Origin: Axinella damicornis
Lineage: Eukaryota; Porifera; Demospongiae; Axinellida; Axinellidae
Direction: 5' to 3'
Assembly: GCA_963931865.1 (NCBI GenBank)
Contig: OZ007507.1
Span: forward strand, 16,452,681 to 16,516,680
DNA: 64,000 nt
In this document: piece by piece, positions 22,654-33,800 of the stretch
Layout of the letters: every line of letters begins with the position of its first letter
Position numbering within the stretch: the stretch's first letter is position 1
Notes under the pieces: model-generated
Database searches by the model: none
What the model saw: only the letters and a program-made list of their open reading frames with translations
Told to the model about the DNA's origin: nothing
Program-made: the position numbers and the translations under genes

Positions 22654-25238
22654 TTACTTAAACAAATCAATATTCATTTGAGCAGTGGTTGTGTTTGCGG
22701 AGAAAGAACCAGAGCCGGTGGTGATGCCTGGGAGAGGGCCCCTACTCATTTGGATGGAAGATAAATAGTAGGCTAAATAAGTATAACTGATGATTGTTGA
22801 CATGCAAAGTGTTTGTATATACCTGATTGAAGCTTTTTTTTTCTTTCTTGGCAGTTCTGGTCTCCCCACAGACCTCCGTGATGCTCCAAGAAGTGGGTCA
22901 TCTCCCATCTTCATTCTTTTGTGATTTATAGGTGAAGTCACATTTGCCTTTCTTTTTCGGTATTTGCGAAGTACCATACTCGCTCTTGGTGTCAACTTTG
23001 AGCGACGTCGGTAATCAGATAGGTCGGCTTTGACCAACAAGGACATTACTGGCAGTTGATTTTCTTTATCAGGATTGCTACGAGCAGCTTGAAGCAACTC
23101 CATGTGAATGGCCTTGATCCGCTCATGTGCTTCCATCAGGAGTGGAGCATCGTTCACCGTGCCATACTAGCACACTTTGCCAAATCATCTCTAATTGCTC
23201 GCTGTAGCTTTGCAATTGTGTTCCCTGGGGTTACCTTTGGTGGGATTACTGCTGCAACTGGCTGTAGTGCCTCTACATCATCTAACCAAGTTTTTTCTTG
23301 GTCGTGAGCACAGGCTGTACTGCTAACATCATGATCAAGAGTCATATATGGTGCTTGGGTTAGTTTCTTGGGTAGATCGTCCCACTCCCACTTTGTGTGC
23401 ATAAATATAGCGAACATGTGCTTGCTGGTATTTTCTGCTTTTGGAAGTATGGACATGAGCATTTGCCAGCTGAGATGCTGGATTCATATGAGCCCCCAGA
23501 AGTTGTAGCTAACAGTGTATGTTCCTGGTTGGTTACTGAACTCGATCCTTTAAACAGGACGACTCTATCCATTTTGCTTTTTCTATGTTTTTCAGACAAG
23601 CTGCACGTACTTCCTGGGGCCGATTCAGCAAATATGGTGGCACAGTGGAGTTTATAGGTTTACGGAACTGTTCTGATTGTCTGATATATATTTGGTTCCA
23701 AATACTCTCTTTCTTGTTCAGGGAAAACGACTGACAGCAGGATCTTCACCAAAGAGTGCGTCATGCCTATATTTGCGAAGGGAGCTGTTGAAGCCCTCGG
23801 TGAAGTTGTTGGTGTCGATGTTGGCATGAAAGCACTGCCGGTACACATGTGACCACAACTGAAAGAGGGTTTAAAAATTGCTATACATTATTAGTCTAAA
23901 AATCAGGGAAGCTTGTGTGTAGTATATACCATCCTGTGTGGTTGTTACCCCGCGCGCGCATGCACGAATTATAGCGGGGTTAAGCAATCGGTTTTGTCTG
24001 TCGTCTGTCTGTCTGTCTGTCAGGCGAAAAATCGCCACGTAGACCATCATAAACCATTGAAATGGAGTCAAACAATAGCAAATAGCAACAAAAAAAAAGA
24101 TCTATGTGTACCTGACTGAAGTCAAGGCGCTCCGTTTCGCTGTACTTCAGCTATTCCTACTTTTCATAACTATTCATAACATTGGTCCCACCTCTCCAGC
24201 TTCACAATATAATATGCGGTAAGCGGTCACTCCCACACCTTGGATATGGCCATACACGAACACAGTATACGCTATAGCTGCACTGTTCGATGTGCATCGG
24301 CAGAGATGTCACGTCGATTGTAGCTGCACTGCATGCATCCTGGCCTGTAGACGTTCAGCGCGGGGTATGTTCTGGCCGGCCCGCGGTACACCTCTAGTTA
24401 GAAAAGCAGTTAGGCCAACCCTTTGAGGCTAGAAGTTACCACATTGTTATGATTCTGCACATGCACTTACTGGTTTGCAGCTAAGCCATTCAGAGTCCAA
24501 GTAGGCCTGTAAAGCATTGTTGGTACAGTATCATGCCATGGTGACTGCTTTATTGTGGACAATATGCTGTCAAACTCTTTTTCTGTGTGAAAGGTAAAGG
24601 GATGCAATATCAGTAATATACAAGGTTATACTTTGCTATGGGTGGAGTTTATGCTTACGTGTTGTAGCATAAGCCAGCTTCTTCATCATGGCCTTCACCA
24701 CTTCTTTTAGGCCACTTGGTACTCCATTCTGTGAGCTATTGACCCACCGATCCACTGCCTGAGCGCGGTGAAAGTCACAGATCAGTCTGACTGTGCTAGG
24801 GTGGACTGAGGCAATGGCACCTACAAAGGTAAAGTGTAGTATACACATCAAATTGGCCAACGTTTTCGAATTAGAGCACACTATGCATTATGCTGGGTAG
24901 TACATTATCTGATGCTGTTACAAACTCCTAACGCAGCAGTATACATGTTATATATAATTACTTGTTAAAATATGTGTGGATTTAGCTTAGCTACTCAGTT
25001 CCTGTGCACTCTTGTCGGTCATAAAGAAATCTGGACACCATCCAGGATTCCACGAGCTTATAACTGTAAGTCCCTCAGCAATCAATTCTTCCGTCTCATA
25101 CTGCGGGATGATGGTCCCAATAACATGGCCTTTTCCTATTGCCGTTTTTGCAACCAGGAAAAGCAAGGAAAACCATATTTCAGGGTTTTGTAGATGGCAT
25201 CCATACATGTTACTGTGTTCCCATATTTTGCCAACCAT
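22654..25238 (-). pseudogene. MULE-type transposase gene 2, broken
   Basis: The block at 25238-24987 (KTAIGKGHVIG, NPGWCPDFFMTD) and 24800-24700 (VRLICDFHRAQAVDRW) matches the MULE transposase core of gene 1. Positions 23850-23700 hold the 'ANIDTNNFTEGFNSSLRKY' segment. The SWIM finger at about 23450-23480 begins CSCPYFQKQKIP, but one base is missing before KHMFAIF, which shifts the frame. A C-terminal basic region (KANVTSPINHKRMKMGDD) lies at 22960-22860. Stops occur between blocks. A transposon with poly-C (25248-25871) interrupts the 5' part. It is a relative, not a copy, of gene 1. Confidence 0.72.
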
Positions 25239-25247
25239 TTCCTCTGT

Positions 25248-25803
25248 CAGGGGCGAATCCAGGATTATTTAAAGGGGGGGGGGGCACAAGCGATCAGTGC
25301 GCGCGCGAAGTGTGCAGTAGGTAGGGGGGTTTGGGGGCATGCCCCCCCCCCCCCCCCAGGAAAATTTTGCATTTTAGACGCTCTGAGATCGATTCTGGCG
25401 GCGTTTTGGGACATTTTTTCCATTGTAAGGTAGCTACTCATGCAACATGGATAATATGGACTTGTCTACGTGTAGGATAACTGATACAGTATTAGCTAAC
25501 TATACCTTAGCTGTTAGCTCTATATACATGAATAGCTGGAAAACTGTCACGTGACCGATTAGTCCAACATTCGACGTGGGTGGCGAATAGCGAACTCTTG
25601 CACAATGATATTAAAGCTTCGCTGCATGGAGCCCGGAAGGAAGGCTGAGTGGAGGCTCGAACCGATTGTAGACTGCAGAGGAAGGTCCAGTCTAGCGTGC
25701 GCGGTTGGCGGAGAGGGTCGGCACGCTAGACTCATGAGACTGTAAGTGCTAGCTAGCTATATAAAAAAAATGTTTTTCTCTAGCCAAGGGGGCACCGGCC
25801 CCC

Positions 25804-25853
<50 letters not shown>

Positions 25854-25871
25854 TGGATCCGCCATGCACTG
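25248..25871. mobile_element. Transposon with CAGGGGCGAATCCAGG end and poly-C tract
   Basis: The left end is CAGGGGCGAATCCAGG and the right end CCTGGATCCGCCATGCACTG; inverted, they share GGCG-ATCCAGG. Similar ends occur at 46848 and 47492. Positions 25325-25400 match 90-215 of this window. A 47-C run fills 25807-25853. The hAT class is a guess from the ends. Confidence 0.55.
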
Positions 25872-26460
25872 TCTGTTGAGGTGTCTGGAACACTAGTAGA
25901 AAAGACTGACTGTCAGCTGCATGTCTGCAGGCAACTGTAACAGTTTCCTCTGCCTCTTCAATCTCTGCTAGGTTGAGAACAGCTCTTGCAATCTCTGGTA
26001 GCACTGGAGCAGCACTGGAGGAATGAGACTGAGTTAAACTGGGAATTCAGAACGGAAGGAAGCAATATATACAGAAATCTCAGTTTGTGATTATTATCAT
26101 GTATCACCTTTTGGGACCATTTTAATTCACTGGTGAGATTGGAGTACCCAGGACCAAACTGCAGTTAGCTATACAGACATGGTTTTCAATGTCAGTAGTC
26201 TGGATGTGGCCTTGCAACATCATACATGATTATACAATCATGTATTAATAATGAATCTTGTGCACCTGCAAGTTAACATCAGAAACATACCTCTCCTTGT
26301 TTTAAATTTGTATTGTCTCAAGTAGCTAGTAGTCCAGGCCAGTTGTCTTCTCAGTGTACTCGATACCTGTTTGGTTTGAGTCACTTTGACGATTTCTTCA
26401 TCCACATGTCACGTTTCTCTTCTGTAAAGGGTATCATGTACCCAGTAACGTACGTATCAG

Positions 26461-26742
26461 CTACTCCCTGTCCACCGTTCTCTTCCAACGTGCACTGTAC
26501 CTGTAATCCCCAAAGTTCTTCACAGCACTGTGGCATGTTCCCAGTGACACAGGGTATTGAGCAGTAGCATTTGGTTGTTGATGCTTCTTGTTTTGCCAAC
26601 AAGAAGTCAAACTAGATTCTGGATATTTAGCGTATGCTGAACACACCTTACACCTTTCCTCATCGTGTTCCATTTGCAGTCGGCAATATTCACTTGATCT
26701 CTTGCTCCTGATACATGCAGCGCACCTACCGAGAAGCTCCAC
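26461..26742 (-). CDS. Unrecognised Cys-rich exon of MULE 2 region
   Basis: A 93-residue frame with CAACIRSKRSSEYC and ERCKVC motifs, which could bind zinc. It lies upstream of the MULE 2 blocks inside the candidate element borders, so it may be its first exon or an accessory protein. No family is recognised. It could also be chance. Confidence 0.25.
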   Translation of the reverse strand: MELLGRCAACIRSKRSSEYCRLQMEHDEERCKVCSAYAKYPESSLTSCWQNKKHQQPNATAQYPVSLGTCHSAVKNFGDYRYSARWKRTVDRE

Positions 26743-26964
26743 AACTGTTACAGTAATGGGCGTGGTGATCGATTAACCACATCTTGCAATTGCAACTAAC
26801 TTTAAAAACCTGTACGGTGTAGCTAGCTATACTTGTATGACTACGCCATGGTGCTAGATGTATGCGCATAGGGGTGTGTGAAGCTACATAATTTTCCTCA
26901 GCCCTAATGATGGACCTATGACCTTTGGTGATTAGGCTAGTTGGGTTTTTGCTAATAAGCTACC

Positions 26965-27015
26965 ATTATGTGCAGCTCTGACTCCAGATGCTCTACCCGG
27001 TTAGCCGTACTGAGC
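26965..27015 (-). repeat. tRNA-like fragment (possible SINE head)
   Basis: On the minus strand 'gtagctcagtacggctaacc' followed by 'gggtagagcatctggagtc' resembles the 5' half of a tRNA with a Pol III A box. No matching 3' half or anticodon arm can be folded, so it is not called a tRNA gene. Confidence 0.3.
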
Positions 27016-28183
27016 TACTTGCTGGCAGAATCTACTAATAGCTAGTGCCTATTCTACCAAGATGAAGAAGCTAAGTTCTCGAGAATTAGCTATACTGTAG
27101 ACGTGCCATGATTTCCCGGCATAATTTGCCTCGGCACATGCGCGCGTACCTTGGTTATAGGGTGAACCCTGACCTTGAAGTTGATGACGTAATGCGGAAT
27201 CCGTGCTATGCTGAAGACCTTGACAAAATACGATCGTGATACGGTTACGAACACGTATCTGATGTCAACAAGCTACGGGAATGACGCGGTCTTATTCGGG
27301 ATTCCCGGAATGACAGAAAAAGTTTTGACTGTGAAGAAAGCGCTAACAATTACAGAATTTTCTGGAGAGCTTCCCAGATCCAGAGAGAGTGATCCATGAG
27401 CCTCCACAGAGACCCAAGGCTGGCCAAGTATACCTCTTCTCTTCTCAACAGAACCCTGACAAGAAAAGTTAAAATTATTGTCCATGGTGTTTCAGTATAA
27501 AATGCCAACATATTGATACTATAGCTGCTGATCGGTAGGTGACACATCTCAGAACAATTCCTCTCTCCTGCAGTGGGATAAACTGTAGCAAAACATAATC
27601 TCTACAATCTATTGAACACCACCACTATCATTCATGCAGATGACTGGCGATGTGATTAATATCGATGGTCTAATCAGGGTGTCGCTAAACTACCTCGGAA
27701 AGACTCCAAGCTAAAGAAGCACTAATTCCACACAGACACTCCCAAAGGCATCATAAAGGACTTCCAAAGGCATGCATTCCAGCTCATGGACAATGGGAAC
27801 ACCACTCTCATCGAAAGCAGAAGATTTTGCACACTGAACTGCAACAAAGCAGCCACTACATTTGTACCTGCCCCTCAACCCTGCAAAACCTAGAAACCAA
27901 GTGCAAGAATGAGAAGGCCAATGTAGTATACACAAGAAGGAGGTAGTGTCCATGCATACCACAGGAAAATGGGGGCCCCAATTTAGGGGGGTCCCATTTT
28001 CCACACCAGGGCATCCCCATTTTTCCACGGGGTGGGGCGGGGGTAGGGGGCAGGAGCACGCCGCTTCGCGCCGCTCATAATTATGCTCCCTACTGGGGTT
28101 ACCACACACACACAAAGGTCGACGTCGCTAGTGCTCGAATCAACCACAGTAGCAAAGATGAGCCTGCGGCAGAGGGATCATGC

Positions 28184-28620
28184 ATGAGGCTTCCCGAAAG
28201 TGTAAAAAGATTTTTGTATGCAATACAAACAAAAGGTTGTCTGCCTCTTCATCTCAAGAAAGCACTAGGCAATCCTGATGATTGCAATTGTGATGTATTG
28301 GTACTAAGTTACAAACAAAGCTGTACAGCTGATTTGCTGCGTCATGTCAAATTATTATATCAATGGTTATTCCCTGAGTTGGCCGGAAGGACGAAACCTC
28401 TTGTGGCAAGTTGCCAAGAGTTGGAACATACAGTATCTCTACTACATTTTCATGGATGATGACGTTGTTCTTACCACAACAAAAAGCTACTAATCAGTTA
28501 TTTCCTCGTATGAAAAATGCAATACAGCAAATAAATGTGTTGTGGATGACTTGGGAGAGTATAATATTACAACGGCAAGATTTGATGATGCATTCAACGC
28601 ATTATCAGGCATTCAACGCA
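28184..28620 (+). pseudogene. Glycosyltransferase-like copy 3, fragment
   Basis: Starts within the region matching RFLYAIQT and runs through HLKKALGNPDDCNCDVLVLSYKQSC and a shifted FMDDDVVL. The N-terminus and stem are absent. The segment between 'acaaaaagct' and 'actaatcagtt' (28486) lacks about 75 bp present in other copies. Several frameshifts follow. It ends at the outer border of the inverted-repeat arm (28619). Confidence 0.8.
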
Positions 28621-28799
28621 TTATCACATAGGAGCACCTACCTTGTGGGTATGAGAGAAGTCTCGAGAGATCACGTGTTATCACATTTCGTCAAAATACC
28701 TACCTTGTGGGTATGAGAGAAGTCTCTCGAGATCACGTGTTATCACATTTCGTCAAAATGAACCTTCGCAGTGTATTGTTCCTTCTATATCATACAGTA

Positions 28800-29060
28800 T
28801 TAGTATATATGCAAGCACTTCAGCTGTGGCACTGTCGCTCTCATTCCCAGTTCTGCAAGTGTACTGTCTTAGCTGGTCTGCAGTAGCTAGTGTTTGAGAG
28901 GGACAGAACTGCATGAGGAAGAACTGGTTGCTTCAACTGATGCCAGCAAGGCTGACAACGGAGCATCTTGGAAAAGTCAAGTAATGTTTGAAAGATCGGA
29001 GGAGCATCAATGAAAGTGGAAGCGGAATAAGCTGCAATCTAAGTCAGTAACTATAACCTG
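28800..29060 (-). pseudogene. Ig-domain exon fragment of the Calx-beta/Ig family
   Basis: On the minus strand it matches exon 9 of the gene at 30865-36577 (WLFQDAPLSALLASVEATSSS region, then QLRQYTC). Exon 9 is also represented at 38930-39178 in the opposite arm. Internal insertions and deletions break the frame, and no other exons of the gene accompany it. Confidence 0.75.
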
Positions 29061-29339
29061 TGTGGATGTTCAGGACTTGAGGTAGCTATTGAAATGTGCA
29101 CATCTTATTTCTTATCTTGACGACCTGCATGGAAGTTGGCTGGGAGCATAATTATACCGTGCATCAATAAAAATCGTGAAGACGATTGGTGTTTGCAAAC
29201 CATGTGGAACCTTAATTGCTTGCACTGAAAATGAATGTCAAGCATGATACACAATTCTGATAGTGCAACACACTTTAGACTACTGGACTTTGTTAGATCT
29301 AGATACCAATAATAATATTATGATTTATGCTGACTCCAC

Positions 29340-30284
29340 CACACAAAATGACTCGGCGAAAAATGTTCCTGTGTGTTGTACTGCTGAGCACCATGCATGG
29401 TCCTCTTCACACTGCTTATGAAGGTGCAGTTCATGTACAAACAGACCATGGAACTGGAAGGCGATGCCAGTGATGCCAGACGAGTACAACCAAGATTTTT
29501 GTATGCAATACAAGCAGAAAATTGTCTGCCAATTCATCTCAAGAAAGCACTAGGCAATCCTGATGAATGTGATTGTGACGTATTGGTACTAAATTACAAG
29601 CAAAGCTGTACAGCTGTCTCTCTGCATCGTGTTTTATATCAGTGGTTATACCCTGAGTTGGCCAGAAGGACGAAACCTGCATGTTGTGGCAAGTTGCCAA
29701 GAGTTGGAACATACAGTATCTCTACTACAGTTTCATGGAAGATGACATTGTTCTTATCATGACACAAAGTGGAAATCCATGGAGGCAATTTGAAAGATTT
29801 CTCATCAATATTGAGCCTGCTGTTGCTGCAGTAGAAATCGATACTAATCGGTATTTCCCTCATATGAAAAACGCAATACGGCATAACAAATGTGTTGTAG
29901 ATCACTCGGGAGAGTATGTTACAACGGCAAGAGTTGATGATGCTTTTAATACGTTTCACTATCAAGCTCTGGATTATCTTCTCCCATACTCAACCAAGCA
30001 CACCAAGGAATCCTGGTGGTATTCTATATAGTGTACATTTTGCAATAAAATGTGAAATGACTTTTCGGGGGCACATGGTGCTACACACTCAAATAAAGGC
30101 ACTCAATCCTTGTCACCGCCCATACCCACGGAGATTAATTCAAAGAGAAGACGTGCTTATCATATTATCTGAACTTGTGGAAGAGATGCCTGTTAAGTAC
30201 AGGAACAGCAGTGTGTTTCTGGGATGGGAAAGGGATGGACACTACCATCAGAAACTTTCTTCAACCTATTGTCTGCCGCCTCCA
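29340..30284 (+). pseudogene. Glycosyltransferase-like copy 4, broken
   Basis: Begins MTRRKMFL like copy 7, then carries a 4-bp insertion (atgc) in the membrane segment near 29392. Copy 5 shares exactly this lesion, so both descend from one damaged ancestor. Further shifts occur near 29650 (KYINGYTLSW region), near 29680 and near 30020. The stem has no 33-bp array. The copy stops short of the PIPG end, at 'tgccgcctcca'. FMEDDIV replaces FMDDDIV, so the first Asp of the triplet is Glu. Confidence 0.85.
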
Positions 30285-30366
30285 GTCATATAAATCAACA
30301 AGTGAAAGATGATATGATATTTGACATGACTATAATACCAGCTTGTTATAGCTACCCACTCTTGCA

Positions 30367-30424
30367 TAGTCTCAGAACCAGACTCCCAACCCAAAGGGGG
30401 AGGGGGAGTCTGATACCGAGACTA
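30367..30424. mobile_element. 58-bp foldback MITE with 9-bp target duplication
   Basis: TAGTCTCAGAACCAGACTCC at the left and GGAGTCTGATACCGAGACTA at the right. Flanks ACTCTTGCA (30358-30366) and ACTCTTGTA (30425-30433) match at 8 of 9. It consists almost entirely of inverted ends. Confidence 0.85.
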
Positions 30425-30864
30425 ACTCTTGTACTGCAAACCATGTTGGCAGGGAAAAAAAACATAAAGTTGCCAGAATGTTAACCCAAGTTCCATATAA
30501 TACGTCTTACATGGAACAACTTGCAAATGCCAGGAAAATTGGTACATCCTGGGTGGAGGCATCCTGTTTACCAAATAAGGAAAGAGGGTTCCTGAGCCAA
30601 AGCCAATGTAACTTGATTTGTTCATGCTACTTCATCCACTTCACACTGCTTTGATGTGGGGGCCACGCCACTGTTAGTGACACATTTTTGCACTGCACTA
30701 GAATTCCAGGTGTTCAAATTATTGCTTCAGACTGTAAGCAAAATTCTACCCTAGCCACAGGTGGCATGCACGTATAAGCAATTTGGCAGTCATGTAGCCG
30801 CCTACATGACATGTGGCGGTTAAATCCGATGCAGTTCTTCCGATGTCTATAGTGTCAGTAAATA
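30425..30864. other. Region upstream of the Calx-beta/Ig gene
   Basis: About 440 bp without a gene. It should contain the promoter of the gene starting at 30865. No TATA box or other strong motif is visible. 'atgacatgtggcgg' and 'catgtagccgcctacatg' near 30790-30830 form a small palindrome. Confidence 0.35.
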
Positions 30865-33800
30865 ATGGCTAAGTTAAACTCTGTTGTCGGACTCTGTGTG
30901 ATACTGCTACTTGTCTCTGTTCATGGACGGCAAGCAGGTATATAGTTATATATGTATAGACTATCTATTTAAATTGACCAACCATTACCTGTACATACAT
31001 TGATGTTTTTGTACACCGAAGGTTTCCATGCTGGAAAATAGTTATATATGCAAGTGAGAGAGAGAGTCCTCGGAACCATACATGCATGCACTGGCATGCA
31101 GCTGTGGCTTAAACCCATGCAGGATCTTGTGAATCTTTCTCACAATACCTAACTGCAAACAACAAGTTCGCTGTACAAAGCAGTGAATCTATATATCAAG
31201 GGGGTAGCTACAGTAACGATGTACAAAACATGTTTCACTTGTAATGCCACACCCCAAAATTATGATTGCACTTTTACCATCAGCTACTAGCTGTTCACCC
31301 AAATATTCCATCTGTAGCTATAACCTACACTATACATGCATGGAAAAGTTGCATTCATCCACTATAGTAACTCAAATCATTTCACTGATTGTGATTCTGC
31401 TTTTTCTTATAGTGGCTAGGATCAGGTTTCAGAGCTCAGAGTATACCTTTCTGGAGGGAGAGACATCCATGTGCCTGATGGTAGTGAATGAAGCTCCACC
31501 AGAACAAACAGCTTTCAGTGTTAGCTATGAGTTTGGTGAGTGTGCACATCATCAAATTTAAAAATTCATTTGTTACTGCATGTGCTGCATAGATAGTTAG
31601 GTAACAGCTGGTAGAATTACATTCGACTGGAAACATTTTGATCCCTCAGCCAATCTTAATTCGTCAGGATAATGACCACAGAACTGTCACCGAGTTTACA
31701 TGCACATACGTGATAGCGACGCTGAAGTGTGTTCAATGCATAGTATGATCTCAACTTCCGTAATTTAACCTGTGCTTACGAATGGAACATTTAATCAATA
31801 CTTCAGCGAATCTTCATCAGGATAATGCACATGTGTGATTTAAGTACAATCATCTAAGTATATTATACAGTCATCGTGGCTGCATCTTCAAGGTTGGTTT
31901 TGTATATGACCTGCAGACAGTGTGCTTCTGGGGATGGGCAGATCAGGAACCCTCACTGGATCCCTACGGTTCAGTGCAGGCATGTCTGTAGAACCTCTCT
32001 GCATCCCACACTTCAGCAACAATGAAATAGCCTGTGAACTGGATACGGTGGGTACAGTCCGCCTGCTGAACAACACCGCCATCGAAACCACAAAACCCTG
32101 CACTGCTACTGTGAGAGTCAAAGACGATGATCGTAAGTATGCACACATTCATAGAAACAGTGTGTGAAACATGCAGACATGTCAGTAGCTATATAATTAT
32201 TTGTTCTCATGTTTTTGAGAGAGAAAGTGCATGGTCACCAGAAATATTCAGACTCAACTTTAGCTTGGGGTTCAAACCTTTGATTACACTAGTCAAACAT
32301 TGATACCACTGAGATGGGAAGATCATGGAGTGGAAGACTAAGGCTACAGAGCCTAGCTCGTCACTCTAATCTGTGGCATGATTTTGCAGAAAAGGTTAGC
32401 TAAAAGCAACTGACTTTGTACCTAGGCCTCAGTTACTTGGCCAGCAGTTACTGTAAACAAATAGCGGCTATAGTCGCACTCCACAGACAGACCACAGCTG
32501 CACTGTTTTGCTTGCGGAATGTGACTATTAAATTACATAACAGATCCCACCCATTTCAAAGTGTTGGTTGCTAAGCAACAAACATAGGTAGCTATGTACA
32601 TGAAACACTTGTATCATAAGAGGTTGGTAGATAATAAGAGAAGCCATAGATATCTATATAATTATCGATTTATGACCAAGCAGACTATTCTGGCATAGTT
32701 GATCCTCAAGGCGTGGTTGGTCTCTGTGCATGGTCAACCGTGCATATCAATTCTCCATTATTCAGGGGGCATAAAAATAGAGTAGGCAATGGATTTGAAT
32801 ACCACACCTAATTCCCAGTGTTACTTAGTCATAACAAAAATGATATCGATTCTAAATGCATAAGACCACGTTATGCAACTCATAACCTTGGCAATAAAAC
32901 ACATCAATACGAGCCATGCCTTCAGTGTGTATTGTTTGCAAAAAAGCTAGTCTTAAGTACCTGTGTACGCGTTAGATGTACAATGGCTTCCCGGTATGTA
33001 CTATAGCTGTTGTACCAGCCAAGGGTTAACAAGGTTAATGGTGTACTTGCATGTGACTGCCTCTGGTGGTGTTTGTGGACTCCAGCTCCTTGGCTTCACC
33101 TCATTTCAAATTCATTGTGATCTATTCCCACCATGTCTCTGGTTGGAGGAGTTAATAGATGAAACTGAGTATCAATAAATTCTTTTGGGGGTATGACAAG
33201 CCTCGCAATTCCCAGTTCTGGTCATTGATTGCTTGCAGTATGCATGATCACAAACTGCATGTGGGAACAGTCAGGGAACAATTTGATTCACTTCTGACTT
33301 CAGTACTATCGTCATGCTTATTACACCCACGCGGCCACTCTTTGCTGCTTGGTTGCCATAATAATGGACTCTAAGGGATGCCACATGTATCCAAGTATAG
33401 TCTTTAGCTAGCTACTAATGTGCATAAATGTTCACATGGTGGGATATGAGGGGGATAAATGTTTACATGGTGGGATATGAGGGGGATCATAGTACTAGGT
33501 GTTAATAATTCCTACAGTGTTTTGTGCTCCTATGGACTGGAAGTTAGTTGTGGTACTTCAAGCCATGACTATGCTTCATTGGGATTTGTGTCTAGCTTGA
33601 TAACTGCCATCCTTCTCCAGCTGTCATTGCTACCTTTCAGGAGCCTTCTCACATCTTCTCAGAGAGCAGCGGAGGGCAACAGCTCCTAGTAATGTTCACT
33701 GACAGATCTATTGCAACCCCCATAACATTGCAAGTGTCTGGAGGTGAGGGGAAGTATCCTAAATTGGATTTACCAGAGAGCATTATTTGTGAATATAGCC

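Larger units (their letters stand above)
21988..27214. mobile_element. MULE-type element 2, candidate full span
   Basis: The left block CAGATTCCGCATTACGTCATCAAC near 22000-22026 recurs reverse-complemented as GTTGATGACGTAATGCGGAATCCG at about 27178-27202. These could be the terminal inverted repeats of a 5.2-kb Mutator-like element whose transposase remnants lie between. The sequence left of 21984 ('ggggcgagc') matches the flank of copy 1, which supports the left border. Neither a target duplication nor the exact ends could be fixed. Confidence 0.5.
28619..30284. repeat. Left arm of large inverted repeat
   Basis: Reverse complement of 37264-39303. It contains, left to right, the outer flank with a 65-bp internal tandem duplication (28640-28760), a reversed Ig-exon fragment, and GT-like copy 4. 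It lacks about 430 bp present in the right arm (about 38205-38640). The enclosed spacer of 7 kb holds the intact Calx-beta/Ig gene. Confidence 0.85.

Noticed and set aside
27711..28115. Minus-strand frame of 134 residues with many Cys and Pro
   Set aside because: The composition follows a low-complexity GC stretch and no domain or repeat partner is found.
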